Positions 1 through 7,988 are shown, counted from the stretch's first letter. The stretch: DNA of 64,000 nucleotides from Calothrix sp. MO_192.B10 (GCA_030065055.1 JASJDS010000076.1:1-64000), one strand, 5' to 3'. Made by a program: numbers and translations. The notes: a model not told the origin generated them from the sequence alone.

Positions 1-81
1 TTATTAGCTAAACACGCTGGTACTGCTCGTGATGCATATAATTGGGCATTGGCATTAACAATCCTAGATACTAGACCATAA
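1..81 (+). pseudogene. TnpB (IS200/IS605-type) N-terminal remnant
   Basis: Frame 1 reads through the window edge as LAKHAGTARDAYNWALAL and then meets a stop at 79-81. The pattern K-H-A-G-x-A-R-x-A-Y-N-W-A-L is the conserved N-terminal helix of TnpB RNA-guided nucleases. Only about 26 codons are visible and no RuvC motif follows, so this is a broken copy, at least on its 3' side. What lies left of the window is unknown. Confidence 0.6.
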
Positions 82-230
82 TCAAAACAATCCTAATGAC
101 AGCTGACGAGGTGCTGCCGACAGTCTCGGATGAAGCAGAAATTGAAATCTCAATCAGATATTCAGAGTTTTTATGAGATTGTTGTAGATTTCAAAGAGCG
201 GATTGTAGTGGTGCAAACTTGGGAGTGAGT

Positions 231-1487
231 ATGGAATTAGAACGCTTAATCTCATTATTGGGAATATTTGTATTTGTGGGTTTGTCCTACGCCTTGTCCA
301 TCAACCGTCGTGCCATCCGTTGGCAACCAGTGCTGTGGGGAATTGCCTTACAATTAGTTTTTGGTGTGTTAATTCTCAGGACAAAACCGGGTTTGGTAGT
401 ATTTCAATTCCTCGGCGATGTGGTGAGCAAATTTTTAAACTTTTCTGATGCTGGGGCAAAGTTTGTTTTTGGCGATAACTTTGAAGAACACTTTTTAGCT
501 TTTAAGGTATTGCCCACAATTATCTTTTTCTCTGCATTCATCACAGTACTTTACCACTACGGGATTTTACAGCGAATAGTGCAAGTGGTAGCGGTGGTAA
601 TGATGAGAACCATGAAAACATCGGGTTCTGAGTCTCTTTCCGCTGCTGCCAATATTTTTGTGGGACAAACGGAAGCTCCATTAATGATTAAACCCTATGT
701 GGACACAATGACTCGTTCTGAGTTGCACGCAATTATGACAGGGGGGTTTGCCACCATTGCCGGGGGAGTAATGGCAGCATATATATCCTTTGGCGTACCA
801 GCAGAACACTTGATTGCCGCTTCAGTCATGTCTGCACCGGCGGCGCTGGCTATTTCTAAGTTACTTTATCCAGAAACCGAAGAATCCTTAACTGCGGGAA
901 AAGTGCAAGTAAAGGTAGATAGTACCTATGCCAATGCCATTGATGCGGCGGCAACTGGTGCTAGTGAGGGGATGAAATTGGCATTAAATGTGGCAGCGAT
1001 GCTGATTGCTTTTTTGGGACTGTTGGCACTGGTAAATGGGGTATTGGGATGGATTGGTTTCCGTGTGGGTTTACCACAGCTATCCTTAGAGTGGATATTT
1101 TCATACCTGCTGTTCCCCGTCGCTTGGTTGATGGGCGTACCTTGGGCAGACTGTGGACAAGTAGGCATATTGCTAGGTAAAAAAACTATCTTGAATGAGT
1201 TTGTTGCTTACTTAGACTTAAAAACCTTAATGGAAAATACTCAAAAAATTAATACAGGGGCTGTAACTGCGGGTAGTTTACCAGTGATTTCCGAAAGAGC
1301 TAAAATAATTGCTACCTATGCTCTATGTGGTTTCTCTAATATTGGTTCCATTGGGATTCAAATTGGCGGCATTGGTGGTATTGCCCCTAATCGGCAATCA
1401 GACTTAGCTAAAATGGGAATTAGGGCAATGTTAGGAGGTGCGATCGCTTGTTTTATGACCGCTTGTATCGCTGGAATGCTATTGTAA
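231..1487 (+). CDS. Concentrative nucleoside transporter (NupC/CNT family)
   Basis: This is a polytopic inner-membrane symporter of about 418 aa, close to the bacterial CNT length of about 400. CNT proteins import nucleosides with Na+ or H+. The family signature GQTEAPL lies near residues 145-151, followed by M-T-R-S-E-L. A second conserved stretch G-K-K-T-I-L-N-E-F-V-A-Y lies in the C-terminal half, and hydrophobic helices fill the rest. I chose ATG at 231 over an upstream in-frame TTG at 219 because GGGAG (221-225) sits just before it. The gene stands alone between a TnpB remnant and a repeat-filled spacer. Substrate preference cannot be read from the sequence. Confidence 0.9.
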   Translation: MELERLISLLGIFVFVGLSYALSINRRAIRWQPVLWGIALQLVFGVLILRTKPGLVVFQFLGDVVSKFLNFSDAGAKFVFGDNFEEHFLAFKVLPTIIFFSAFITVLYHYGILQRIVQVVAVVMMRTMKTSGSESLSAAANIFVGQTEAPLMIKPYVDTMTRSELHAIMTGGFATIAGGVMAAYISFGVPAEHLIAASVMSAPAALAISKLLYPETEESLTAGKVQVKVDSTYANAIDAAATGASEGMKLALNVAAMLIAFLGLLALVNGVLGWIGFRVGLPQLSLEWIFSYLLFPVAWLMGVPWADCGQVGILLGKKTILNEFVAYLDLKTLMENTQKINTGAVTAGSLPVISERAKIIATYALCGFSNIGSIGIQIGGIGGIAPNRQSDLAKMGIRAMLGGAIACFMTACIAGMLL

Positions 1488-1928
1488 TTTATACATTATG
1501 GGATAAATAGGTGAGGATTGATATTGCTTTTTGACAGGACTTACCCACGGATAACATAAGTATATTTACATCTTGCACCACAGAATTGTTGATCAAAATA
1601 TAGCGTTTTTCACTTGGATGCAATACAGACGCTTACCTCACCCCCTTCCCCTCTCCTTATTAAGGAGAGGGGTGTCTTAATCAGAAGAGGGTGCCGCAGG
1701 CGGGTGAGGTTTATTCTAGTTACCAGGCTGAGTCTGGTAACTAGGGGAAAGGAGGCGGAGCCTCCGTATATTGAATGGGTAAAAATTCTCAAATATATCG
1801 CCATACTTCACACTTCTTTATATACAAAACCCCTTCTCAGCCATTGCCAAGGCGGATTTTGCCGTAACCTGATTAATGAGAGTAATTGCATTCATCTTTA
1901 ACAAGAAGTCTTATCGAGGTTAAAATTC
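1488..1928. repeat. Intergenic spacer with a palindromic repeat cluster
   Basis: No gene is seen. A perfect inverted repeat has arms CCCCTCTCCTTA (1648-1659) and TAAGGAGAGGGG (1661-1672). It lies inside a larger imperfect pair, ACCTCACCC near 1635 and GGGTGAGGT near 1704, so the whole looks like a small MITE. A second palindrome, GGAGGCGGAGCCTCC, lies near 1750. The same core sequences recur near 32530, 56980 and 7790. Confidence 0.7.
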
Positions 1929-2513
1929 ATGGCATATCCCTGGTTTAAAGCATTTCATATTATTGGCGTAGTAGTTTGGTTCGCTGGATTGTTTTACCTA
2001 GTACGCTTATTTATCTACCACATTGAAGCGGAGCAGGAATCAGAGCCAGCAAACACCATCCTCAAAAATCAATATCAAATCATGGAAAAACGCCTCTACA
2101 ACATCATTACCACACCGGGGATGTTGGTAACAGTGGCTTGCGCCATTGGTTTGTTGGTGACACAACCAGATTACTTAAAACAAAGCTGGTTACACTTCAA
2201 ATTGGGATTTGTTGCCTTATTACTGGCTTACCATTTTTATTGCGCTCGTTTAATGAAGTTATTAGAGCAAGGTAAGTGTAAGTGGACTAGTAAACAAATG
2301 CGTGCCATGAATGAAGCACCTACCCTGATGTTGGTGGTAATTGTGATGTTGGCGGTATTTAAGAATAGCTTGCCTACGGATATCACAGCTTGGGTGATTT
2401 TTGGGTTAGTGATTTTAACGGCGGTGACAATTCAACTGTATGCCAAAAAACGTAGATTGGATAAAGAGAAGGAATTGGCACAAATGAATCAAGTTCCTCA
2501 GCAACAAGCGTAA
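1929..2513 (+). CDS. hemJ: Protoporphyrinogen IX oxidase HemJ
   Basis: The 194-aa protein is mostly four to five transmembrane helices. HemJ oxidises protoporphyrinogen IX to protoporphyrin IX in the membrane, the last step shared by haem and chlorophyll synthesis, and it replaces HemG/HemY in most cyanobacteria. The N-terminus MAYPWFKAFHIIGVVVWFAG carries the conserved His10 and the typical W-F-A-G-L-F-Y-L-x-R-L stretch. A second conserved segment is K-L-G-F-V-A-L-L-L-A-Y-H. The lysine- and glutamate-rich tail is cytoplasmic. The start is an ATG with A/T-rich upstream sequence, and a strong intrinsic terminator follows at once. Length and motifs are intact. Confidence 0.92.
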   Translation: MAYPWFKAFHIIGVVVWFAGLFYLVRLFIYHIEAEQESEPANTILKNQYQIMEKRLYNIITTPGMLVTVACAIGLLVTQPDYLKQSWLHFKLGFVALLLAYHFYCARLMKLLEQGKCKWTSKQMRAMNEAPTLMLVVIVMLAVFKNSLPTDITAWVIFGLVILTAVTIQLYAKKRRLDKEKELAQMNQVPQQQA

Positions 2514-2525
2514 AATATTTAGGTC

Positions 2526-2556
2526 AGGTGCGTTAGAAAAACGCACCTTATTTAAA
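2526..2556 (+). terminator. Intrinsic terminator after hemJ
   Basis: Perfect 9-bp stem AGGTGCGTT (2526-2534) and AACGCACCT (2540-2548) with a 5-nt loop, followed by TATTTAAAA. It lies 12 bp after the hemJ stop and just before the convergent gene at 2571, so it may serve both strands. Confidence 0.75.
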
Positions 2557-2570
2557 ACTAGATTTGGTAT

Positions 2571-2867
2571 TCATCTTTTATCCAATTTATCCATCACTTC
2601 CTGCAACTCTTCCTTTGACTGCTTGGCAATTTGAACGCTAGTAATAGTCGCCAAAACTCCGCCAGATGATGTCAGAGTTGCTTCGGATACTTTATCAATA
2701 TATAAAAGCCCGACACCAAATAAAGTCATCAACGCAGATGCAGCAGTTATACCAAGGGCAAGGTTGTAACTATGTCGTACTTGTCGTAAAAATTCGCGGA
2801 TGACTTCTTCTTTTATCTCGCTGTAGTCATCATTATTTTCTGATTTGTGAAAAAATTTAAACTTCAT
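2571..2867 (-). CDS. Small two-helix membrane protein, CyanoTRADD-N-associated TM type
   Basis: This is a 98-aa protein with a charged N-terminal segment of about 35 residues, two hydrophobic helices (about 40-58 and 66-80) separated by a short loop, and a charged C-terminal helix ending K-L-D-K-R. The block N-L-A-L-G-I-T-A-A-S-A-L-M-T-L-F-G-V-G-L resembles the two-TM domain that comparative genomics has linked to TRADD-N domains in cyanobacterial conflict systems. That assignment is from memory and not from a search. No TRADD-N domain itself is obvious. ATG at 2867 is preferred over upstream starts because GGAGAG precedes it. It is divergent from the NACHT operon across a 222-bp spacer, which suggests a membrane effector or partner for it. 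Confidence 0.65.
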   Translation of the reverse strand: MKFKFFHKSENNDDYSEIKEEVIREFLRQVRHSYNLALGITAASALMTLFGVGLLYIDKVSEATLTSSGGVLATITSVQIAKQSKEELQEVMDKLDKR

Positions 2868-2991
2868 TGTTACTCTCCGAAACACTACATTGTTGGGCGC
2901 TGATATTGGTATCATAATCAGAAGCAAAAATGTATACAAGGGCAAATGGGTTTAGCTGATTTAAGTGTTGCCCTATGGCTATGCAGTAAAT

Positions 2992-3030
2992 TAGGGCAGA
3001 TAGGTAAGTAAAGAAAATCTATCTGCCCTA
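2992..3030. promoter_or_regulatory. Inverted repeat in the divergent promoter region
   Basis: Perfect 12-bp arms TAGGGCAGATAG (2992-3003) and CTATCTGCCCTA (3019-3030) are separated by 15 bp. They lie between the divergent membrane-protein gene and the HTH-NACHT gene that starts at 3090. A palindrome here could be an operator for the HTH domain encoded 60 bp away, or an mRNA hairpin in the leader. No T-run follows, so a terminator is less likely. Confidence 0.5.
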
Positions 3031-3089
3031 CTTCGGAAACTGCTGATTTGCTATTGTTTAAATATAAGTAGCAATATCCACTTATAGCA

Positions 3090-4466
3090 ATGCGTAAATC
3101 TGACAAAGTGCGATCGAGTGAGGAAGGTCAAGCTAGACTCAAACAAGCTTATAAGGATGCTGAACTGACTCAAGAGGAATTAGCAAAACGAGCAAATGTC
3201 TCTGTGGATACAGTTAAGCGTTTGCTTGGCACTAAAGATTGTCTAAATGGTGTGGAAAGATGGGCAGTTGAAAAGATTGCCAAAGTTCTAAATATAAAAC
3301 CAACGGATATAGTTGACCTCAAAGACTGGTATCCTCAACAGCAGTTACCACAAGAGTTTGAGCGACTTATTAGAGAAAAAACTCAGTTATTTTGCGGACG
3401 TGAGTTTGTATTTAATGCTATTGAGGGTTTCTTCAGCAAAAATCTTCATGGCTACTTTACTATCATTGGTGATCCGGGGATGGGCAAAAGTGCCATTGCT
3501 GCTAAATACGTATTAGACAACCCACAAGCTATTTGCTTTTTTAATATTCGTGCTGAGGGAATGAATCGTCCTGAATTATTCTTAAAGAAAATCCGTCAAC
3601 AATTGATTAATCGTTACCAATTGCAAGATGTAGAAGATGCAGGTTTATCAACTTTGTTGACTAAAGTTAGGAAAAAATTATCTGCGAGTGAACGCTTGGT
3701 GATTGTTGTTGATGCCTTGGATGAAGTTGACCAAGAAGCATCTGGAAATCTTTTATATTTACCTAAAAGTTTGCCAGAAGGGATTTATTTTATCCTGACA
3801 ATAAGACCTTATGATCAGAATGAGAAAAGGTTGAATTTTGAGGACAGTACATTAACCCAAGAATTTGACTTAAGGGAAAAAGTTCAAGAAAGTAATCGGG
3901 ATGTGAAGAAGTATATAAAGCAATTGCTGGATGATGAGGAATATAAACAAGGGTTGAGTCAGTGGATTGAAAAACACAAGCATATCTCTCGTAATGATTT
4001 TGTTGAAGAAATAGCCGTAAAAAGTGAAAATAATTTTATGTATTTGCGGTATGTTTTGCCAGCTATCGCCAAGGGCTTCTACAACGATAAATCTTTAGAG
4101 GAATTGCCAGAAGGATTGAAAGGCTATTATTATGACCACTGGCAACTCATGGGCATGACTACTAAGCCTTTACCAAGGAATAAAATCAAAATTGCATATG
4201 TGATGTGTGCTTTACGTAGCGCAGCTTCCCGTGAAGTGATAGCTAAATATTCTAAGCAGAATGAATTGACTGTCCAGGAAGTTATTGATGGTTGGGCGCA
4301 ATTTTTACAGAAGCAGGAAAGCTATCAACCACCACGTTATAGATTTTATCACGAAAGTTTCAGAGATTTTTTGCATAGTCGGGAGATTTTGCAAGCTGCG
4401 GGAGTGAATTTACCAGATATTAGTGCTGAGGTTGCTGATAATATGACAGAAGGACTTCAGTTATGA
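3090..4466 (+). CDS. HTH-NACHT NTPase (STAND-type conflict ATPase)
   Basis: 458 aa. Residues about 12-75 form a Cro/XRE-like helix-turn-helix (L-T-Q-E-E-L-A-K-R-A-N-V-S-V-D-T-V-K-R-L). A NACHT-type P-loop NTPase follows: Walker A GDPGMGKS at 127-134, Walker B LVIVVDALDEVD at about 203-214, and a sensor-1-like arginine in L-T-I-R-P near 239. The C-terminus is helical or winged-helix, with F-Y-H-E-S-F-R-D-F-L. Such switch ATPases usually carry their sensor repeats on the same chain. Here the chain stops and the WD40 half is a separate gene whose ATG overlaps this stop (ATGA at 4463-4466), implying translational coupling. No clear Shine-Dalgarno precedes the start. The likely role is a nucleotide-gated sensor or regulator in defence or programmed death. 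Confidence 0.85.
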   Translation: MRKSDKVRSSEEGQARLKQAYKDAELTQEELAKRANVSVDTVKRLLGTKDCLNGVERWAVEKIAKVLNIKPTDIVDLKDWYPQQQLPQEFERLIREKTQLFCGREFVFNAIEGFFSKNLHGYFTIIGDPGMGKSAIAAKYVLDNPQAICFFNIRAEGMNRPELFLKKIRQQLINRYQLQDVEDAGLSTLLTKVRKKLSASERLVIVVDALDEVDQEASGNLLYLPKSLPEGIYFILTIRPYDQNEKRLNFEDSTLTQEFDLREKVQESNRDVKKYIKQLLDDEEYKQGLSQWIEKHKHISRNDFVEEIAVKSENNFMYLRYVLPAIAKGFYNDKSLEELPEGLKGYYYDHWQLMGMTTKPLPRNKIKIAYVMCALRSAASREVIAKYSKQNELTVQEVIDGWAQFLQKQESYQPPRYRFYHESFRDFLHSREILQAAGVNLPDISAEVADNMTEGLQL

Positions 4467-6706
4467 GTAATCTTCGCGCTTGGTTAGAGAAACAATCACC
4501 GGAAGAAATAGAGCATTTTTTAGGTGAAGTTCCACGTTTGTGGTTAGAAGGTGGTCAAATTCAAAATTTATACAATTTATTGAGTAATTATGAATTTATA
4601 GAAGCAAAGATTAACCATTCTGGTTTTGGCGTACAGGAATTGATTGAAGATTATAATTTAATCGAGAAGACCAAATTTTCAAATCACCCAGAATACAATG
4701 CTGAAACTATAGAATCACTAAATTTAATTGAAAATGCATTGTTTCGTTCTGTACCTATTTTAATTGCAGACAAAAAGCAACTAGCAGGACAATTATCAGG
4801 ACGATTGTTGTACTTTCAAGAATTAGATGTAATTAACAAATTACTGCAACAAATATCGCAAACTAAAACGACTTGCTTGCGTTGCTTGACAGCTAGTCTA
4901 ACTCCTCCCGGAAGTCCATTCATTCGCAACCTTACTGGTCATAGTGACTCGGGTAATGCAGCTGACTTTTCACGGGATCTTTTTTCGATGAAGCGATCGC
5001 CAGACCACCCCCATTCCCCAAGCCTGATTCAAAGGCAAATATTACCAACAATCGAGCTTTGGGGGAAACCCTGGTCTGAACGGGCTTCCAGAGATGCCGT
5101 GAAAAGTCAGGTTAATGCAGTTCAGGTTAATGCAGTAGCAGTAACAGGGAATGGTAAATACGCTGTTTCTGGTTCCGGTGACAAAACACTCAAGGTGTGG
5201 GAATTAGCAACGGGAAAGCAAATTCGTACCCTTACTGGTCATAATGGCTCAGTTAATGCAGTAGCAGTAACAGGGGATGGTAAATACGTTGTTTCTGCTT
5301 CCGATGACAAAACACTCAAGGTGTGGGAATTAGCTACGGGAAACGAAATTCGCACCCTTACTGCTCACAGTGACTCGGTTAATGCAGTAGCAGTAACAGG
5401 GGATGGTAAATACGCTGTTTCTGCTTCCGATGACAAAACACTCAAGGTGTGGGAATTAGCTACGGGAAACGAAATTCGTACCCTTACTGGTCATAATGGC
5501 TCAGTTAATGCAGTAGCAGTAACAGGGGATGATAAATACGCTGTTTCTGCTTCCGATGACAAAACACTCAAGGTGTGGGAATTAGCTACGGGAAACGAAA
5601 TTCGGACGTTGCTGATTGCGGGGATGAAATGGTTGCTGCAAGACGCGCAACTTCATTCCGAATTGGGCAAAATCATCCCTCCATTCAGCAACCCCGAAAT
5701 TCGCACCCTTACTAGTTATAATGGCTCAGTTAATGCAGTAGCAGTAACAGGAGATGGTAAATACGCTGTTTCTGGTTCCGATGACAAAACACTCAAGGTG
5801 TGGGAATTAGCTACGGGAAAGCAAATTCACACTCTTAAAGGTCATAGTGACTCGGTTAATGCAGTAGCAGTAACTGGGGATGGTAAATATGCTGTTTCTG
5901 CTTCCAATGACGAAACACTCAAGGTTTGGGATTTAGCCACGGGAAAGAAAATTTACACTCTTAAAGGTCATAGTGACTCGGTTAATGCAGTAGCAGTAAC
6001 TGGGGATGGTAAATACGCTGTTTCTGCTTCCGATGACAAAAAACTCAAGGTGTGGGAATTAGCTACGGGAAAGCAAATTCACACTCTTAAACGTCATAGT
6101 GACTGGGTTAATGCAGTAGCAGTAACAGGGGATGGTAAATACGCTGTTTCTGCTTCCGATGACGAAAAACTCAAGGTTTGGAATTTAGCTACGGGAAAGA
6201 AAATTCACACTCTTAAAGGTCATAGTGACTCGGTTAATGCAGTAGCAGTAACTAGGGATGGTAAATACGCTGTTTCTGCTTCCGATGACGAAAAACTCAA
6301 AGTGTGGAAATTAGCTACGGGAAAGAAAATTCACACTCTTAAAGGTCATAATGGCTCAGTTAATGCAGTAGCAGTCACAGAGGATGGTAAATACGCTGTT
6401 TCTGCTTCCGATGACAAAACACTCAAGATTTGGGATTTAGCTACGGGAAAGGAAATTCATACTCTTAAAGGTCATAATGGCTCAGTTAATGCAGTAGCAG
6501 TCACAGAGGATGGTAAATACGCTGTTTCTGCTTCCAATGACAAAACACTCAGGGTTTGGGATTTAGCTACGGGAAAGGAAATCGCCACTTTTACAGGAGA
6601 AGATAGTATACTTTGCTGTACTGTTGCCCCAGATGGAGTAACAATAGCAGCAGGCGACAAATCGGGAAAAGTGCATGTCCTGCGCTTGCAAGGCATTGAG
6701 GTGTAA
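4463..6706 (+). CDS. WD40 beta-propeller receptor half of the NACHT system
   Basis: 747 aa. Residues 1 to about 150 are helical and resemble the linker that joins NACHT to WD40 in one-piece cyanobacterial STAND proteins. From about 217 on there are roughly 12 WD40 blades, each 42 aa, built on V-N-A-V-A-V-T-G-D-G-K-Y-A-V-S-A-S-D-D-K-T-L-K-V-W. The last blade (I-L-C-C-T-V-A-P-D-G) is divergent. Residues about 167-216 and 381-411 break the repeat pattern. They are encoded by two palindromic insertions flanked by direct repeats (listed separately). The first separates a remnant blade end (R-N-L-T-G-H-S-D-S) from the main array. Expression is coupled to the NACHT gene by a 4-bp overlap. The expected role is ligand sensing. 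Confidence 0.85.
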   Translation: MSNLRAWLEKQSPEEIEHFLGEVPRLWLEGGQIQNLYNLLSNYEFIEAKINHSGFGVQELIEDYNLIEKTKFSNHPEYNAETIESLNLIENALFRSVPILIADKKQLAGQLSGRLLYFQELDVINKLLQQISQTKTTCLRCLTASLTPPGSPFIRNLTGHSDSGNAADFSRDLFSMKRSPDHPHSPSLIQRQILPTIELWGKPWSERASRDAVKSQVNAVQVNAVAVTGNGKYAVSGSGDKTLKVWELATGKQIRTLTGHNGSVNAVAVTGDGKYVVSASDDKTLKVWELATGNEIRTLTAHSDSVNAVAVTGDGKYAVSASDDKTLKVWELATGNEIRTLTGHNGSVNAVAVTGDDKYAVSASDDKTLKVWELATGNEIRTLLIAGMKWLLQDAQLHSELGKIIPPFSNPEIRTLTSYNGSVNAVAVTGDGKYAVSGSDDKTLKVWELATGKQIHTLKGHSDSVNAVAVTGDGKYAVSASNDETLKVWDLATGKKIYTLKGHSDSVNAVAVTGDGKYAVSASDDKKLKVWELATGKQIHTLKRHSDWVNAVAVTGDGKYAVSASDDEKLKVWNLATGKKIHTLKGHSDSVNAVAVTRDGKYAVSASDDEKLKVWKLATGKKIHTLKGHNGSVNAVAVTEDGKYAVSASDDKTLKIWDLATGKEIHTLKGHNGSVNAVAVTEDGKYAVSASNDKTLRVWDLATGKEIATFTGEDSILCCTVAPDGVTIAAGDKSGKVHVLRLQGIEV
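4962..5110. mobile_element. MITE-like palindromic insertion inside the WD40 gene (1)
   Basis: Perfect 14-bp terminal inverted repeats CTGACTTTTCACGG (4962-4975) and CCGTGAAAAGTCAG (5097-5110) enclose 149 bp. Imperfect inner complementarity begins with AGACCA near 5001 and TGGTCT near 5072. The flanks GGTAATGCAG (4952-4961) and GTTAATGCAG (5111-5120) match at 9 of 10 positions and look like a target-site duplication. 149 plus 10 equals 159 bp, exactly 53 codons, so the reading frame survives. There is no transposase. The termini and the 9-10 bp duplication suggest an IS4-type parent, which is an inference. Confidence 0.75.
5111..6590 (+). repeat. Tandem 126-bp WD40 repeat units
   Basis: About eleven units of 126 bp (42 codons) each begin with GTTAATGCAGTAGCAGT. 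Neighbouring units are nearly identical at DNA level, including synonymous positions. That points to recent unit duplication or gene conversion. Differences concentrate in a few codons (T/K/R before G-H, D/N in S-x-D-D, the E/D/N/K after W). One unit boundary is interrupted by the insertion at 5605-5694. Confidence 0.85.
5605..5694. mobile_element. MITE-like palindromic insertion inside the WD40 gene (2)
   Basis: A 90-bp block with no WD40 similarity lies between identical 9-bp direct repeats CGAAATTCG (5596-5604 and 5695-5703). Inside it, GTTGCTGA (5608-5615) pairs with TCAGCAAC (5685-5692), and the GGGATG/CATCCC segments next to them extend the pairing. 90 plus 9 equals 99 bp, or 33 codons, so the frame is kept. 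It differs in sequence from the first insertion, so the gene has been hit twice by different elements. Confidence 0.7.
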
Positions 6707-6708
6707 CT

Positions 6709-7587
6709 ATGAACACTGCACTTCAATTGCATACAGAATTCCAAAAAATAATTTTAGAAAAAAGCCAAAATTTTACCAACTGCGAATTTATCTTCACCAC
6801 CATCAACAACTTTCTCCACAAATACAACCGGGGTTATTTCACCATTGTTGGTTCTCCCGGTAGCGGTAAAAGTGCCATCCTCGCTAAGTATGTGATGGAT
6901 AATCCTGATGTTATTTACTACAATGCCCAGGTAGAAGGCAAAAACACTGCTGAAGAATTTCTCAAATATATTTGTACCCAATTAACCAACAGAATAGGGA
7001 ATGGAGAATCGGGAGTGAGAGAAATTCCTGAAAACGCCACAGAAGGAAGTTGGTTTCTCTCCTTATTACTGCAAAAAATCAGCGCCCATCTCAAACCAGC
7101 ACAACCCCTAATAATTGCCATTGATGCCTTAGACGCAATCAACCCCAATAGCCAACCACCAGGTACAAACTTATTTTATCTTCCCAGATATCTGCCTGAT
7201 GGGGTCTATTTTATTCTCACCCGTCGTCCCTTCAAAAAAGAACAATCGGGTTTATTAATCGAAGCACCATCGCAAATTCTTGATTTATCGGAATATAGCT
7301 TAAAAAACTGGGACAATGAGCAAACATTCACCCAACATTGGCAGAAAATGCAAGGTGAGGGTTTATCTGATGTGGCGTTGTCAGTGCTGCGCGTGCTGAC
7401 TTCTGCGGGAAAGGAAGGAGCCACCCTCAGTGAGATTACGCAAATAACCAATGCAGATGTATTCGATATTCAGGAAGTGCTGGATAATTGGTTTGAGTTT
7501 CTACAACAACAGCGCATTGGTAAAGAAACCCGTTACAGTTTATATCATCCCCGCTTCCAGGATTGGTTGGGCAAGCAAATATCGTGA
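6709..7587 (+). CDS. Second NACHT-like NTPase, sensorless
   Basis: 292 aa, starting 2 bp after the WD40 stop, so it is the third gene of the operon. Residues 27-92 parallel the first NTPase closely (E-F-I-F-x-T-I-N-N-F, then G-Y-F-T-I-V-G-S-P-G-S-G-K-S). Walker A is GSPGSGKS at 48-55. Walker B is PLIIAIDALDAI at about 133-143. The family's usual D-E pair after the second aspartate is D-A here, so hydrolysis may be weakened. An L-T-R-R-P segment matches the sensor-1 position. The C-terminus is a winged-helix-like region ending Y-H-P-R-F-Q-D-W-L. There is no HTH and no sensor repeats. It may form mixed oligomers with the first NTPase and share its WD40 protein, which is an inference. Confidence 0.8.
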   Translation: MNTALQLHTEFQKIILEKSQNFTNCEFIFTTINNFLHKYNRGYFTIVGSPGSGKSAILAKYVMDNPDVIYYNAQVEGKNTAEEFLKYICTQLTNRIGNGESGVREIPENATEGSWFLSLLLQKISAHLKPAQPLIIAIDALDAINPNSQPPGTNLFYLPRYLPDGVYFILTRRPFKKEQSGLLIEAPSQILDLSEYSLKNWDNEQTFTQHWQKMQGEGLSDVALSVLRVLTSAGKEGATLSEITQITNADVFDIQEVLDNWFEFLQQQRIGKETRYSLYHPRFQDWLGKQIS

Positions 7588-7591
7588 CACT

Positions 7592-7620
7592 CCTACACTT
7601 CTCTTCTTTGTAAGTGTAGG
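7592..7620 (+). terminator. Hairpin after the NACHT operon
   Basis: Arms CCTACACTT (7592-7600) and AAGTGTAGG (7612-7620) form a perfect 9-bp stem 5 bp after the stop of the third operon gene. No T-tract follows, so it may be a weak terminator or an mRNA-end hairpin. Confidence 0.45.
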
Positions 7621-7988
7621 CTTCTGGCGGATTACTCCTGACAAAAATTCGTTCGTGGTACTCCAATCGGGGAGTCTAGACTGTACTTTGATAGAATTTT
7701 CATGATTTTTGTTCATACATTTTTGGTGTCACTCTCGTGCCAAGGCTCTGCCTTGGTACGTATGGTGGGAGGCTCTGCCTCGATTTGGAGGCGGAGCCTC
7801 CAACCCCATGTTCCTTGCCAGAGACAAGGAACAAGTCATCTCACAGATGTGGGATGAATATTTATCCTGGAGGGGGGCACAAAGTCTACAGCCTAGGCGG
7901 AGTCTCATTACTAAGTTCAAACATTTTCGCAGCGTTACACACCCTACCGAAAAATATGCCAGTTGCGTAAGTCCTAACTTATTACTTA
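7621..7988. repeat. Spacer with small palindromes
   Basis: No gene is supported. Three short palindromes lie close together: CCAAGGCTCTGCCTTGG near 7740, a GGAGGCTCTGCCTC half near 7770, and GGAGGCGGAGCCTCC near 7788. The last also occurs at about 1750. The right end runs into a TTATTAC heptamer array. Confidence 0.6.

Noticed and set aside
1614-1901. 95-codon open frame before hemJ
   Set aside because: Its middle is translated from the inverted-repeat cluster at 1635-1710 and a second palindrome at about 1750, so coding is unlikely.
5111-6590. Regular repeats that could be mistaken for a CRISPR array
   Set aside because: Units are 126 bp, nearly identical over their full length and in one open frame coding for WD40 blades; there are no variable spacers.
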